Assembly: GCA_035236585.1 (NCBI GenBank)
Contig: CP141130.1
Coordinates: forward strand, 32,623,501-32,687,500
From: Warburgia ugandensis
Taxonomy: Eukaryota; Streptophyta; Magnoliopsida; Canellales; Canellaceae
Length of the DNA: 64,000 nucleotides
Reading direction: 5' to 3'
The position numbers were made by a program, and so were the translations under genes. The notes under the pieces were generated by a model. It was not told where the DNA came from. It worked only from the letters and a program-made list of their open reading frames with translations, and searched no databases. This document shows, piece by piece, positions 12,106-22,303 of this stretch (positions are counted from its first letter, which is position 1; every line of letters begins with the position of its first letter).

Positions 12106-13969
12106 TACGAATAGTATTTGAGGGACAATCACTCTTTACTCCTTACCATATAAAAACCAACAGCTTTACTCGTTTTCAGAAGTCATTCTCTTATATATGC
12201 TAGTTTAGTGTCCATGTTATTGCAAATTAAGGACATATCCAGCATAATTTTCTTCTTTATGGACTCAACGAATGTATTCAGGGGTGCGTAACTACATGAT
12301 TCATTGAAGGATTTGTTGAGTAGAATAATAAGCAAAATGATGATTATACATCATGTGCTTACTTGCTGGTCTTTGAATTGAATTATGAAGGACATTGTGT
12401 AGAAATTTGGCGTTTCATAGATTAACAATGAACACTCTCCAAACTGCACCTGACCGTCAAAGAGCTCTAGAACCAGCACATCCACTTGAAGATCTAACTT
12501 AAGCCCGACTCGTTTCCAAATCTGTCTCCAATTTAGGTAAAAAGGTCACAGAGATAGATCGTGGTCGTGGCATAATGAGTCAGCAGATTAACTCCGATCT
12601 AAATGGACTGGAGACACTAAAGCTGCATGGATAACTGATCGAAAAGTTCAAATCCAATATCTTATCCACCATCATAATGGATTTGCCGATAATCCACAAA
12701 TAACAACAAGTGACTACTTATCTTTTTATTAAAAAGGAAAAAAATCCTGGTAAGAGTAGATGCTCATTAGCATCTTATAGCTTGCACTCTAACCCTGGAA
12801 TCTAGGTTTGAAAGATCTAATCTGCTCATCATGTTTGGCATATAAAAAAATTAGGCAACCCATTAGAAATCAATGCATTTGGATAATCTGAACCACTATT
12901 TATGATCTTCATAAAACTAATGGTTCTGATTTTGAACTCAAAGAAACATCAGCTAATATCTCGGTAAGGGCACAAAAATTGGTATTATGGCTTATCTAAG
13001 ACATTCCAAACATGATGAACGGCTTAGATCTTTTACAATCAGACTAATTTTTTCATCAGTTTTTAATTTTCCCTTCTAATGGATATTTGTGGATAAATCC
13101 GTATGGATAACTACTTATCAGACTGGATTGGCTCCATCCATTTTTTAAACGGATCAAATTTCTTCGGTCCAAATTCATGGATCCAAAATGGATAAACAGA
13201 TATCCATGAATTTTTATCCATTTCGCTGCCTCGAGGCATCCCACATTTATATATTAATCCCCATCAGTAACTGATCCAACCTATGCATCTGATTTCTTTC
13301 GCATTGAAATCTAATAGCCCAAACACCACTTTAATGGGAAAACTCTAGCAACTGAAAAAGTGTGTTTTTGTTCACTGAGTTCGACCATTGCTTATACAAT
13401 GTTTTATCACTTAAGTGGTTCACGCTGAACGAACAAAATGAAAATTTTAGGGTGCAAGGATTGTCCAGCCGACATGATTTTTGGTCACTGTCTATGGTTG
13501 GAGAATTCAGGTGCAAACAGCCTTCTCATGGTTCTTGGGGTTATACGTAGAAAATCCCGCTTGCCTACCAAAAAATAAAATAAAACAAAATCAGATCCCC
13601 GTTCTCAACCGATGACAGTTGGGCCCTTACGTAAAATGGGTATCTTACCTCAGCTCCATGACAACGAACCTGCACGGAGCATCCGTCCAGAAAGTATGTG
13701 GTGTCTAACTCAACAAGAATTAGAAGTACATGCATGGCTCGGATGTTGGTGACTTTAGGTTTCAAATGTTCATCTTACAATAGCCATGCCGTATAAACTT
13801 TTACGCACATGTAACTTTCCTAACTTTTTAGTTGATCAATATTTTATTACAGCCACCATTGCTAAGCTGTCTATTTTAATCTCACCCAAATAATGTCGTT
13901 CAGGATCGCTTGAAGGAGATTTCTGCCGAAGGATGGCAGAAAATGTTTTGACCCAAAGTGGGTTATAAG

Positions 13970-14055
13970 GTCGGGTTGAAGGTAAGATAAAAGCATTTGG
14001 GTCGGGGGCAAGGCCAGTCAAAAGTCTAACCTGACTCGCCCTGTTGCTATCCCTA
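13970..14055 (+). repeat. GGGT-rich dispersed repeat, copy 1
   Basis: The segment shares an ordered set of words with 14748-14840, including a GATAAA(A)GCATT block followed by a CAGTCAAAA-type block and a CCACCCC/CGCCCTG ...GCTATC/GCCATC end. Both copies are diverged. The family is not identified; it could be part of a larger non-autonomous transposon. Confidence 0.4.
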
Positions 14056-14747
14056 CTTTTGGTAGATGGTGAAGCTCATATTACTACTGCCAGTGCAAAA
14101 CCTTTGCTTATTTGGCACACCAGAATAATTTTGGTAGCTGTCAAGTTGATCAAATTTCTCCTCTGATTTCTATTATATGCCATAAGTGTTGTTCTCAAAG
14201 CATTGGTCGAATTAATTTCATTAACTTTTAATACACTGGCAAATATTAGTAGGAGAGAATATTACAGCAACTAACGAGTCTGGCAGACAGTAAGATAAAG
14301 CCAAGCAAAGTAAGCTTATTTTGGAAAAACGTCGTGAAAGCCTTCTTCTATAAATCAAAAGTAATAATGTCTGAAGTGATTAGATCCAAAAAACATACTC
14401 CATACTTGATTTTCGAGACCCTTTTCTTGAATGGCAAAAGTGTCGCTGACTATCCGTTACATGAATTGTTAATAAAAAATGCATGGAATCTTATAATATA
14501 ATAACATGAAGTGTTTAGAATGAGACTTGAGTGTTTTATATCATGGTTGTATATAGTGTTTATCATGCCAATGAAATCAATCTTTGTGAACGTTCTATTG
14601 GCGTACACAGTCAAATTTTGCTCTCTGCTGCAAGACATGCAGGCAAACCTCTCGAGGAGCTCGATTCGAATTGACCCAAAGGTTCGATATTAAGGGCTCA
14701 AAGTTTTTACTTGAACATTATTTGGGTCAAAATTTTGGGACCCAAAT

Positions 14748-14840
14748 TCAGTCAGGGTCAGCTTAAGGACAAGATAAAGCATTAAGGTTAGGACGGGACT
14801 AGTCAAAATCTACACACCCACCCCACTGCCATCTATAGAT
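14748..14840 (+). repeat. GGGT-rich dispersed repeat, copy 2
   Basis: Second, more decayed copy of the sequence at 13970-14055, in the same orientation about 780 bases away. See that entry for the shared words. Confidence 0.4.
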
Positions 14841-15049
14841 ACTAGGGCACTAACTAGTCTTGGATTGACTAACCTGAAAAATTATTTCGATGTATGATAG
14901 GTCTTGCAACATGCCATGTGATTAGTCACCATAGTACACGTTACATAAATTCTACAACTTTATTGACAAACTGATTGAAGTACTCATAATTGCAAAAACA
15001 TGTAAGAGAACCTAGAGAACAGTCTCAAAAAGAGGACGTCGAGCTACAA

Positions 15050-15232
15050 AATAACAGGCTTTGGGTGATCCTAAGAGCTTAGTCCTACATTGCCTGGGGA
15101 GAAGATGGGCTAATTATAAGGCTTGGATATTCTTCTTAGTACATGCGCATTTTTCCTACAAAAAAGAGCAAAACCGTTTCTCTAGCCAAAGCAGACAATA
15201 TATGTACTGTTAAGACCCAGGGTGTTACAATA
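15050..15232 (+). repeat. TRIM/LTR-like promoter module
   Basis: The stretch has the order: a GTCCTACATTGCCTGGGGA block (15082 onward), ATGGGCTAATTATAAGGCTTG with an internal TATA-like TAATTATAAGG, then GACCCAGGGTGTTACA near 15212. This layout recurs in short plant LTR or TRIM-type repeats. No primer site or second LTR was found, so it could be a solo terminal repeat. Assignment is from memory of the pattern only. Confidence 0.3.
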
Positions 15233-15242
15233 AACTGAACAA

Positions 15243-15286
15243 CATACATACATACATACATACATACATCATCATCATCATCATCA
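15243..15286. repeat. Microsatellite (CATA)n followed by (ATC)n
   Basis: About six CATA units run directly into about six ATC units. On the minus strand this is the (GAT)n/(TGTA)n tail of the RTE LINE at 15253-18738; RTE elements characteristically end in a short microsatellite instead of poly(A). The CATA part probably grew from the target duplication. Confidence 0.8.
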
Positions 15287-15565
15287 AGACCCTATTCCAA
15301 TTAGGGGTCAGCCACATGAATCTTATTCTTTCATTCCTCTCTATTAAGTACCATGGCTTCATTTAGTCCCAGAGTTTTTAAATCTTTCCTCACCACTTCT
15401 ATCCACGTTCTTTTGGGCCTTCCCCTTGCCTTTTTAGAACCTTCTACTTGCATTGCCTCACTTCTTCTAACCAGTGCCGTTTTCAGTCTCCTTTGGACAT
15501 GTCAAAACCATCTAAGTCTAATCTCCCACATCTTGCTACCTATTGGTGCTACCCTTATATTTCCT

Positions 15566-15802
15566 CTAATTTTCATTCCTAATTTTATCCTTTCTTGTCT
15601 TACCACTCATCCATCTCAACATTCTCATTTCTGCGACGCTCATCCTATGAGCATGATATTCCTTAACTACCCAACATTCTGATCCATAGAGCATGGCCGA
15701 CCTTATGGCTATCCTATAGAATTTTTCTTTTAGTTTGAGTGGCACTCGCCAATCACACAAAACTCCAGATACACATCTCCATTTGTTCCAACCCGCTTGC
15801 AT
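15566..15802 (-). pseudogene. RTE C-terminal region, copy 1
   Basis: This 78-residue frame contains [25 protein letters not shown] and [18 protein letters not shown], the conserved end of RTE reverse-transcriptase polyproteins. It is separated from the RT core by stops and frameshifts, so it is a fragment of the broken ORF and not an independent gene. Confidence 0.8.
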
Positions 15803-16040
15803 GATCTAGATAACCTCCCTCTCAATCTCTCCACTCTCATGAATCATTAATCCTAAGTACCGAAAGTAGTCTTTTAAAGGGACTTATTGGTTATCAATAT
15901 TGACTGATGTTCAACTCCTACTCTCCTTGCTAAAATTGCATTCCATATATTTTGTCTTAGTTTTGTTGATTTTAAATCCTTTAGATTATAATGCTTCTCT
16001 TAATAACTCTAGTTTTGTGTTTACACTCTCCCTTATCTCG

Positions 16041-16829
16041 TCAATTAAGACTATCATCTACAAATAGCATGCACCAGAGAATCTCCCCGTGCAGATGTTT
16101 TGTTAACTCATCCATAACCAACGTGAAAAGGTATGGACTCAATACCAATCCTTGGTGCAATCCTACAGTGACAGAAAAATCATCGATCTCGCCACCAGCG
16201 ATCTTAACATTTGTTACCGCTCCCTCATACATATCTTTAATTATGTCTATATACCCCCGCGAAACCCCTTTCCTGCCCAATACCCTCCATATTAACTCTC
16301 TAGGGACTCTGTCATAAGCTTTCTCTAAGTCGATAAAGATCATGTGGACATCTTTCCTCCTCTCCCTATATTTCTCTATCAATTGTCTTAGTAAGAAAAT
16401 AGCTTCCATGGTAGACCTCCTAAGCATGAAACCAAACTAATTCTACAATACACTTGTCTCATGACGTAGCCTCTTCTTAATCACTCTTTCAAAAAGTTTC
16501 ATAGTATGGCTCATAAGTTTGATCCCTCGATAATTAGTACAGCTCTATATGTCTCCTTTATTCTTATAAATTGGTACAATAGAGCTTTTCCTCCACTCAT
16601 CAGGCATTTTCTTTAATTTTATAATCTTTTTAAATAACTTAGTCAGCAAAACTACCCCAATATCTCCCATATGCTTCCGAACCTCTATTGGTATACCATC
16701 GGGCCCCATGGCCTTTCTTGATTTCATCTTTTTCAATACCTCTTTCACTTCAGGTATTCTAATCCTACGTTCATATCTATAATATCCAATGTTATTTAAG
16801 TTTATAATATTTTCAATCCCTATATTCAC
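16041..16829 (-). pseudogene. RTE reverse transcriptase core, copy 1
   Basis: Two frames make up the RT domain. The N-terminal part (16545-16829) has IPEVKEVLKKMKSRKAMGPDG, of which KSRKAMGPDGIPIEV is the diagnostic finger motif, then PDEWRKSSIVPIYKNKGD. The catalytic part (16041-16427) has MIFIDLEKAYDRVPRELIW (the first catalytic aspartate), GLHQGLVLSPYLFTLVMDEL, and MLFVDDSLN, where the family norm is FADD. RT copies the element RNA at the nicked target. Sequence between the two frames carries stops. The A-to-V change in the FADD box and the stop soon after it argue against activity. Confidence 0.85.
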
Positions 16830-17130
16830 AAAGCCATTGTCATTTAACCATTTTTAAAATTATGTCTCCCACCTTTGTTTAATATCATTATCTTTGACTA
16901 ATACCCTTTGATCATCACTTCTAATGCACTTAACATGATCTAAGTCCTTACCCTTTTGTTCTCTTACTCTTGCAATTTTAAACACATCTTTCTCACCTTC
17001 CCTTGTTCTTAGTCTATTATATACCTCATCATATGCCTTAAGTTTAGCCTCGCTTACTATTCTCTTAACAACCTTTTTAGCATTCTTATATTGTTCATAG
17101 TTTTCATTATTTCTAGTCTTCTGTCATGCT

Positions 17131-17646
17131 TTAAAACACATACGTTTTTCTTGAATAACTTTTTTGCACTATTTCACTCCACCACCATGTTTCCTTTACT
17201 AATAGCCTTTTACCTTTAGATACTCCTAAGACATCTTTTGTCATTTTCTTAAGGGACTTAGCTATATTAGTCCATATGGTATTTACTTCTGTTTCATAGT
17301 TCCAATTTCCTTCTACCATTAACTTATTTTTTAATGCGGTTATTTTCTTTCCTTTTAAGTTCCACCACTTGGTTTTTGGATAAGTATTAAGTTCATTTAT
17401 TTTCCTCTATCTTTTGGTATGGATATCCATAACCATTAACCTATGTTGTGATGTTAAACTCTCATCAGGTATCACCTTACAATCCTTACACATTGATCGC
17501 TTAGTATTCCTAAATAGAAAGAAGTCTATTTGGCTTTTATGAAGTCCACTTTTAAAGGTTATTAAGTATTCATTCCTCTTCTTAAAGAGTGTATTTGCAA
17601 TGGCTAGGTTATATGACAAAGCAAAATCAAGGATAATGTCCCCCAT
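17131..17646 (-). pseudogene. RTE region between endonuclease and RT, copy 1
   Basis: Frames at 17407-17646 (FALSYNLAIANTLFKKRNEY, then TFKSGLHKSQIDFFLFRN) and 17131-17319 (VKETWWWSEIVQ) continue the RTE polyprotein in changed register. The first holds the end of the endonuclease domain: the SQIDFFLFR motif is the family's usual last endonuclease strand. Together they show that the ORF downstream of 17653 has lost its frame at least twice. Confidence 0.75.
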
Positions 17647-17652
17647 CTCATT

Positions 17653-18474
17653 TCATTCACCTATACCATACCCTCCGTGTATTCTATCATATCCTTCCTT
17701 TTCTTTTCTTACATGGCCATTTAAGTCTACTCCTATAAATATCCCCTCAGTGTTGAGAATTTCTTGTATAACTTTCTCTATATCTTCCCAAAACTGTCTC
17801 TTGATTATATCCTCTAACCTTACTTGTGGTGCGTATGCACTTATAACATTTATGATCTGCTCTCCTAGAACAAGTTTTATTATTATAATTCTATCACTAA
17901 TTCTTTTAACGTCCACAACTATATTCCTTAATTCTTTACCCACTATTATTCCTACGTCATTTCTGTTATTATCCTTTCCTACATACCATAATTTATACCC
18001 ATTGATTTCTCTAGCTTTAGCCCCTTTCCACTTGGTTTCTTGAATAGAAGCGATGTTGACTTTCCTACGTTTCATTGTGCCTACTAACTCCAAATTCTTA
18101 CATGTCAATGTCCCTACATTCCATGCGGCAATATGAATCTTCTGCTCTGGAGATATCCTATCTACCAGTGCCCTTCTCAATTTCCATGGCATGAACCCAT
18201 GTCCACTTTTCACTACACCTGGGTTCTGATGCGATGCATCGCTTCCGAGAAGACGCTCTAACAGCACTTGCCCATTTATCACTACACCCAAGATCCAATG
18301 TAACGCGTCACTTCTGTGAGAACACCCTAGCAATCCTTGCCCATTTTTCACCACACCTGAAATCAAATGCAGCACGTCGCTTATGGGGAACGCCCTAGCT
18401 TGAGAGAATGTCAGTTTTCGATTCATGTCATATTTGGGTTGCCATAGTTTTAAGAAGCTGGAGATGATTTTCAT
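17653..18474 (-). CDS. RTE endonuclease region (open frame, copy 1)
   Basis: A 273-codon uninterrupted frame starts at 18474. Residues about 25-95 are a three-unit repeat (unit pattern SDALHWILGVVINGQVLLER). From about residue 110 comes an exonuclease-endonuclease-phosphatase fold: IAAWNVGTLTCKN, then IASIQETKW (catalytic glutamate), INVISAYAPQ, and GVDLNGHVRKE, the family's GDFN/GDLNGH block with GVDLNGH here. This enzyme nicks the target DNA to prime reverse transcription. The frame ends just before the last strand, which continues in another frame at 17407-17646, so the polyprotein is truncated. Similar genomic ORFs are often mis-annotated as host genes of the 'craniofacial development protein 2-like' type. 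Confidence 0.8.
   Translation of the reverse strand: MKIISSFLKLWQPKYDMNRKLTFSQARAFPISDVLHLISGVVKNGQGLLGCSHRSDALHWILGVVINGQVLLERLLGSDASHQNPGVVKSGHGFMPWKLRRALVDRISPEQKIHIAAWNVGTLTCKNLELVGTMKRRKVNIASIQETKWKGAKAREINGYKLWYVGKDNNRNDVGIIVGKELRNIVVDVKRISDRIIIIKLVLGEQIINVISAYAPQVRLEDIIKRQFWEDIEKVIQEILNTEGIFIGVDLNGHVRKEKEGYDRIHGGYGIGE
18196..18408 (-). repeat. Three-unit coding tandem repeat in RTE copy 1
   Basis: Units begin with CCCATTTxTCAC-type sequence at 18196, 18271 and 18340, giving lengths of 75, 69 and 69 bases, all multiples of three. The translated units share the pattern SD(A/V)LH..(G)VV.(N)G(Q). RTE copy 2 has two such units at about 22123-22259. The in-frame lengths suggest that unit number changed without breaking the ORF. 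Confidence 0.75.
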
Positions 18475-18692
18475 TTCTTCCTTAAAAGCAAGAAAGAAAT
18501 AACTAAATCATCTTCAGCTTCTCCCTTGCCGGCTAGCACCTGACACAAGGGTTGCCATATTTTAAAAAGTTGGAGATGATTTTTATTTCTTCCTTACAAA
18601 CAAATATACAAATGCATATTCATTTGCAAGAAGGAAATAAATAACAAAATCATCTTCAACTTCTCCCTTACTAGCTAACACTTGATGCTAAA
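18428..18692 (-). repeat. Duplicated 5'-leader unit of RTE copy 1
   Basis: GGGTTGCCATA followed by a GGAGATGATTTT(C/T)ATTTCTTCCTT block occurs at 18434 and again at 18550. Each is followed by an AAATCATCTTCA(G/A)CTTCTCCCTT block that is its near-reverse complement. The leader therefore holds two tandem copies of an imperfect hairpin, unit about 117 bases. Confidence 0.65.
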
Positions 18693-18982
18693 CCCTCCTC
18701 CTTTTTCATCCGGATTTGAGATCGGCATTGGCGAAGTTACATACATACAATGTTTGATCTCTCTAGGACAGTGATATATCCATCATGTTTCCTTACTTGG
18801 GACACCCCTTTTGTAGAGATAGAGATGGATAAAGAGAGAAAAGGGGTAGCCTGGTTAGAAAAGGGGGTGTATATATCGTCACCCTTTGTTTATTCAGTTA
18901 CTTGTTGAGAGTATCCTTAAATGTTCTACATTTTATCATCAAATAAGGCTCAAGTTCTACATTTGGCTCCTACCAGAAGGAA

Positions 18983-21900
18983 TGTGGCTTTCATCACCAT
19001 CATCTTCAAAGCCTTGTCCCAATTAGGAGTTGGTTACACAAATCATGTTCCTCCATTCTCCTCTATCAACTATCATGGCCTCATTTAGTCCACAAGTTTT
19101 TAAATCTTTTCTCACCACTTCTATCTACGTCCTTTTGAGCCTTCTCCTTACCCTTTTAAAGCCTTCAACTTGGATCCACTCACTCTTAACTAGTGGCATT
19201 CTCAGTCTCCTTTGAACATGTCTAAATCATCTAAGTCCACACCCTCATCTTGTTAAGTATTGGTGCTACTCCTAAGTCTCTTTTAATTATTATTTTTTTT
19301 AATTCTATCATTTCTTATCTTGCCACTCATCCATCTTAACATCCTCATTTTGGCTATGCTCATTTTATGTATATGTTGTTTCGTAACTGCCCAATACTCT
19401 GATCCATTGAGCACGGCTAGTCTTAGAGCCTTCCTATAGAGTTTTACTTTCAATTTGAATGGCACCAACTCATCACACAAAACTTCCATGGCACATATTC
19501 ATTTGTTCCAACTCGACTAGATTCATTGGGTAACATTCCTCTCAATCTCTCCGCTCTAATGAATTATTGACCCAAATATCTAAAGTGATCTTTTTAGTGT
19601 ACTTCCTTATTATAAATCTTTATTGGTGTTTCCCTCTCTCTTCTCCTTGTTAAAATTACATTTCATATACTGTCTTAATTTGACTATTTTTAAATTCTTT
19701 ACTCTAGAACTTGTCTCTGCAACTCTAGTTTTGTGTTTACACTATCTCTTGTCTTATCAATCAAAATTATATCATTTGCAATCAACAAGCATCATGAAAT
19801 CTTCGCATATAGATGTTTCGTTAACTCATCCATAACCAATGTGAAGAGGTACAGGTTCAATGCCAATCCTTGGTGCAATACTATGATGATAGCGAAATCA
19901 TCAATCTCTTCACTATTGGTCCTAACATTTGTTATCGTTCCCTCATACATATCCTTAATTATGTTAATTATTCTCGTGAAATACCTTTCTAACCTAGTAG
20001 TCATCATGTTACCTCTCTATGGACCCCATCATAGGCTTTTTCTAAGTTAATAAACATCATGTAGAGGTCCTTCCTTCTCTCTCAATATTGCTTCATCAAT
20101 TGTCTGAGGAAAATAGCTTCCATGGTAGAGCTCATAGGCATTGAACGAAACTGGCTTTTTAATGCACACATCTCATATTGTAGCCTCTTCTCAATCACCC
20201 TTTCCCAAAGTTTCATGGTATGACTTATAAGTTTGATCCCACAATAATTAGTACAGCTTGATATGTCACGTTTATTCTTATAAATTGGTACGATTGAGTT
20301 TTTTACCCTTCATTTAACATTTTCTTCAATTCTAATATCTTATTAAACAATATTGTTAACTAAACTACTACAATATCTCTCATATATTTCCAAACCTCTA
20401 TTGGTATACCATCGCATCTCAAGGCCTTTTCTAATTTCATCTTTTGGGTTTACTATTCTATCAATATCTATAGTCTCAATACATTTGTCATTTATCAATT
20501 TTTTGAGTAGCTTTCCTACCTTTGATTGATCTCATCACATTTGACGAGTACCCTTTGGTCATTACTTTAAAGGCATTTAATGTGGTCAGTCTTCAGTCTT
20601 CCATTATCTTCTTTTCGCAAGGTTAACCACTTCTTTCTCACTTTCTCTTAACCCTAATCTATTTAGAGATCATCATACACCTTGAGTTTAACCTCACTCA
20701 CTACTCTCTTAGTAATCTTTTTAGCATTCTTATATGACTCAGAGTCTTCATTACTTCCTGTCCTTTCTTTAATAACTTTTTGCACTTTTTTACTATACCA
20801 ACAAGTTTTCTTCACGTGTTGCCTTTTAGATATTTCTAGAACATCTTTTGCAACTTTCTTAATAGGCTCAGCTACATCAGTCAAGATGGTTTTTACTTTT
20901 GTCCCATTATTCTATTTTCCTTCTACCATCAACTTGTTTGTAAATGATGTCACTTCCTCTCCTTTTAAGTTCCATCACTTAGTTTTTTGACACCTACTAA
21001 GTTTATTTCCTTTCTTTTATCTCTCAATGTAAACACCCATAGGCATAATTTATGTTGTGTGGTTAAACTCTCACTAGATATCACTTTATAATCCTTACAT
21101 GTTGATCTCTCAGTATTCTTAGATAGAAAAAAGTGGATTTTTTATGATCCACTTTTAAATGTTAGCAAGTGTTCATCCCTCTTCTTCAAGCTTGTGCTTG
21201 TTAGAGCTAAATTATATGCCAAAGCAAAATAAATGATAGCTTCTTCTATCTCATTTCTTTCTCCAATATTATACCCTCCATGTACCACATCATATCCTTC
21301 CTCTTCTTTTTACATAACCATTTAAGTATGCTCCTATAAATATCCCATCTGCGTTAGCAATTTATTGCATTACTCCCTCCATATCTTTCCAGAATTGTTT
21401 ATTGATATCTTCTAACCCTACTTGTGGAGTGTATATACTTACAATATTTATGATCTTCTCTCTTAGAATAAGTTTTATCAATAAAATTATATCACTAGTT
21501 CGTCTAACATCTACAACTTTATCTTAGAGTTAGATTATATACCAAAGAAAAATCAAGGATAATTTCTTCAATGTCATTTCTTTCCCCAATATCATACCTT
21601 CTATGTGCCACATCATATCCTCTCTTTTCTTTTGACATGACCGTTTAAGTTTGCTCTTATAAATATCCCCTATGCGTTGGCAATTTCTTGCATTATTCCT
21701 TCTATATCTTCCCAAAATTATATGTTCATTATATCTTGTAACCCTACTTATGAGACATGCAATTACAACATTTATGACCTTCTCTATTAGAACAAGTTTT
21801 ATCAGTAAAATTCTATCACTAGTTCTTCTAACATATACAACTTTATCATTTAATTCTTTATCTAATAATATCCTTACGTCATTTTTATTATTATCATTTC

Positions 21901-22293
21901 CTAAATATCAGAGCTTATACACATTAATTTCTCTAATTTTAGCTCTTTTTTACTTGGTTTCTTGGACATAAACTATATTGAATCTTCTACATGTCATCAT
22001 ATCAACTAACTCTATACTCTTACTTATCAATGTGCCTATTTTTTATATTGTGATAAGAATCTTATTTTCCTAGGTTAACTTTTTTTTTTCTTTACACATC
22101 TAAAATGACGCAGAAACCCATGCCTATTTTTCACTTCATTTGGAATTCGATACAACATATCACTTACAAGGAAATGCCTTAGCAGCCCTTGCTCACTTTC
22201 CACTGCATCCAGGCTCTAATGTAGTGCGTCACTTATAGGAAATGCCCTCACCTGAGGAAATACTCTATGCTTTATATTCATGTTAAGGATTTG
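18983..22293 (-). mobile_element. RTE-type LINE, copy 2, with 10-bp target duplication
   Basis: The 3311-base element is flanked by perfect CCAGAAGGAA duplications at 18973-18982 and 22294-22303. It is colinear with copy 1 from the leader repeats to the tail but far more decayed: RTE fragments survive only as short frames (19283-19489 YGSEYW and [16 protein letters not shown]; 19792-20007 HQGLALNLYLFTLVMDELTKHL; 20663-20884). The tail (ATGATGGTGATG on the minus strand) is a decayed microsatellite. A 320-base tandem duplication interrupts its endonuclease part. It is dead. Confidence 0.88.
21208..21860 (-). repeat. Tandem duplication within RTE copy 2
   Basis: Two adjacent units, about 21208-21523 and 21524-21860, carry the same landmarks in order: TTATATGCCAAAG/TTATATACCAAAG, CATCATATCCT, CTATAAATATCCC, ATTTATGA(T/C)CTTCTCT and ACATNTACAACTTTATC. 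RTE copy 1 has this segment only once. The duplication is therefore private to copy 2 and predates much of its point-mutation decay, because the two units differ at many sites. Confidence 0.75.
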
Positions 22294-22303
22294 CCAGAAG
22301 GAA

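Larger units (their letters stand above)
12110..15040. other. Unresolved intergenic DNA
   Basis: No protein-like frame or RNA gene was recognised. The stretch at 12745-13035 shares short phrases (TAGATGCTC; GATGAACGGCTTAGATCTT) with the MITE-like foldback at 29819-30153 and may be a decayed relative. Two diverged direct copies of a GGGT-rich sequence lie at about 13970-14055 and 14748-14840. Everything else here is unassigned. Confidence 0.4.
15253..18738 (-). mobile_element. RTE-type LINE, copy 1, nearly full length
   Basis: This is a 3.5-kb non-LTR retrotransposon with an N-terminal repeat region, an endonuclease, reverse transcriptase and a microsatellite 3' tail. Full-length RTE elements are about 3.2-3.5 kb, so little is missing. 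ACATACATAC occurs at both the 5' boundary (18739-18748) and next to the tail (15242-15251) and is a plausible target duplication, though the simple sequence makes this weaker. The coding frame is open through the endonuclease but broken repeatedly after it. Copies 2 and 3 are at 18983-22293 and 25491-25807. Confidence 0.85.

Noticed and set aside
15241-15290. Independent microsatellite locus or telomere-like repeat
   Set aside because: It is the 3' tail of the RTE element; RTE elements typically end in microsatellite units.
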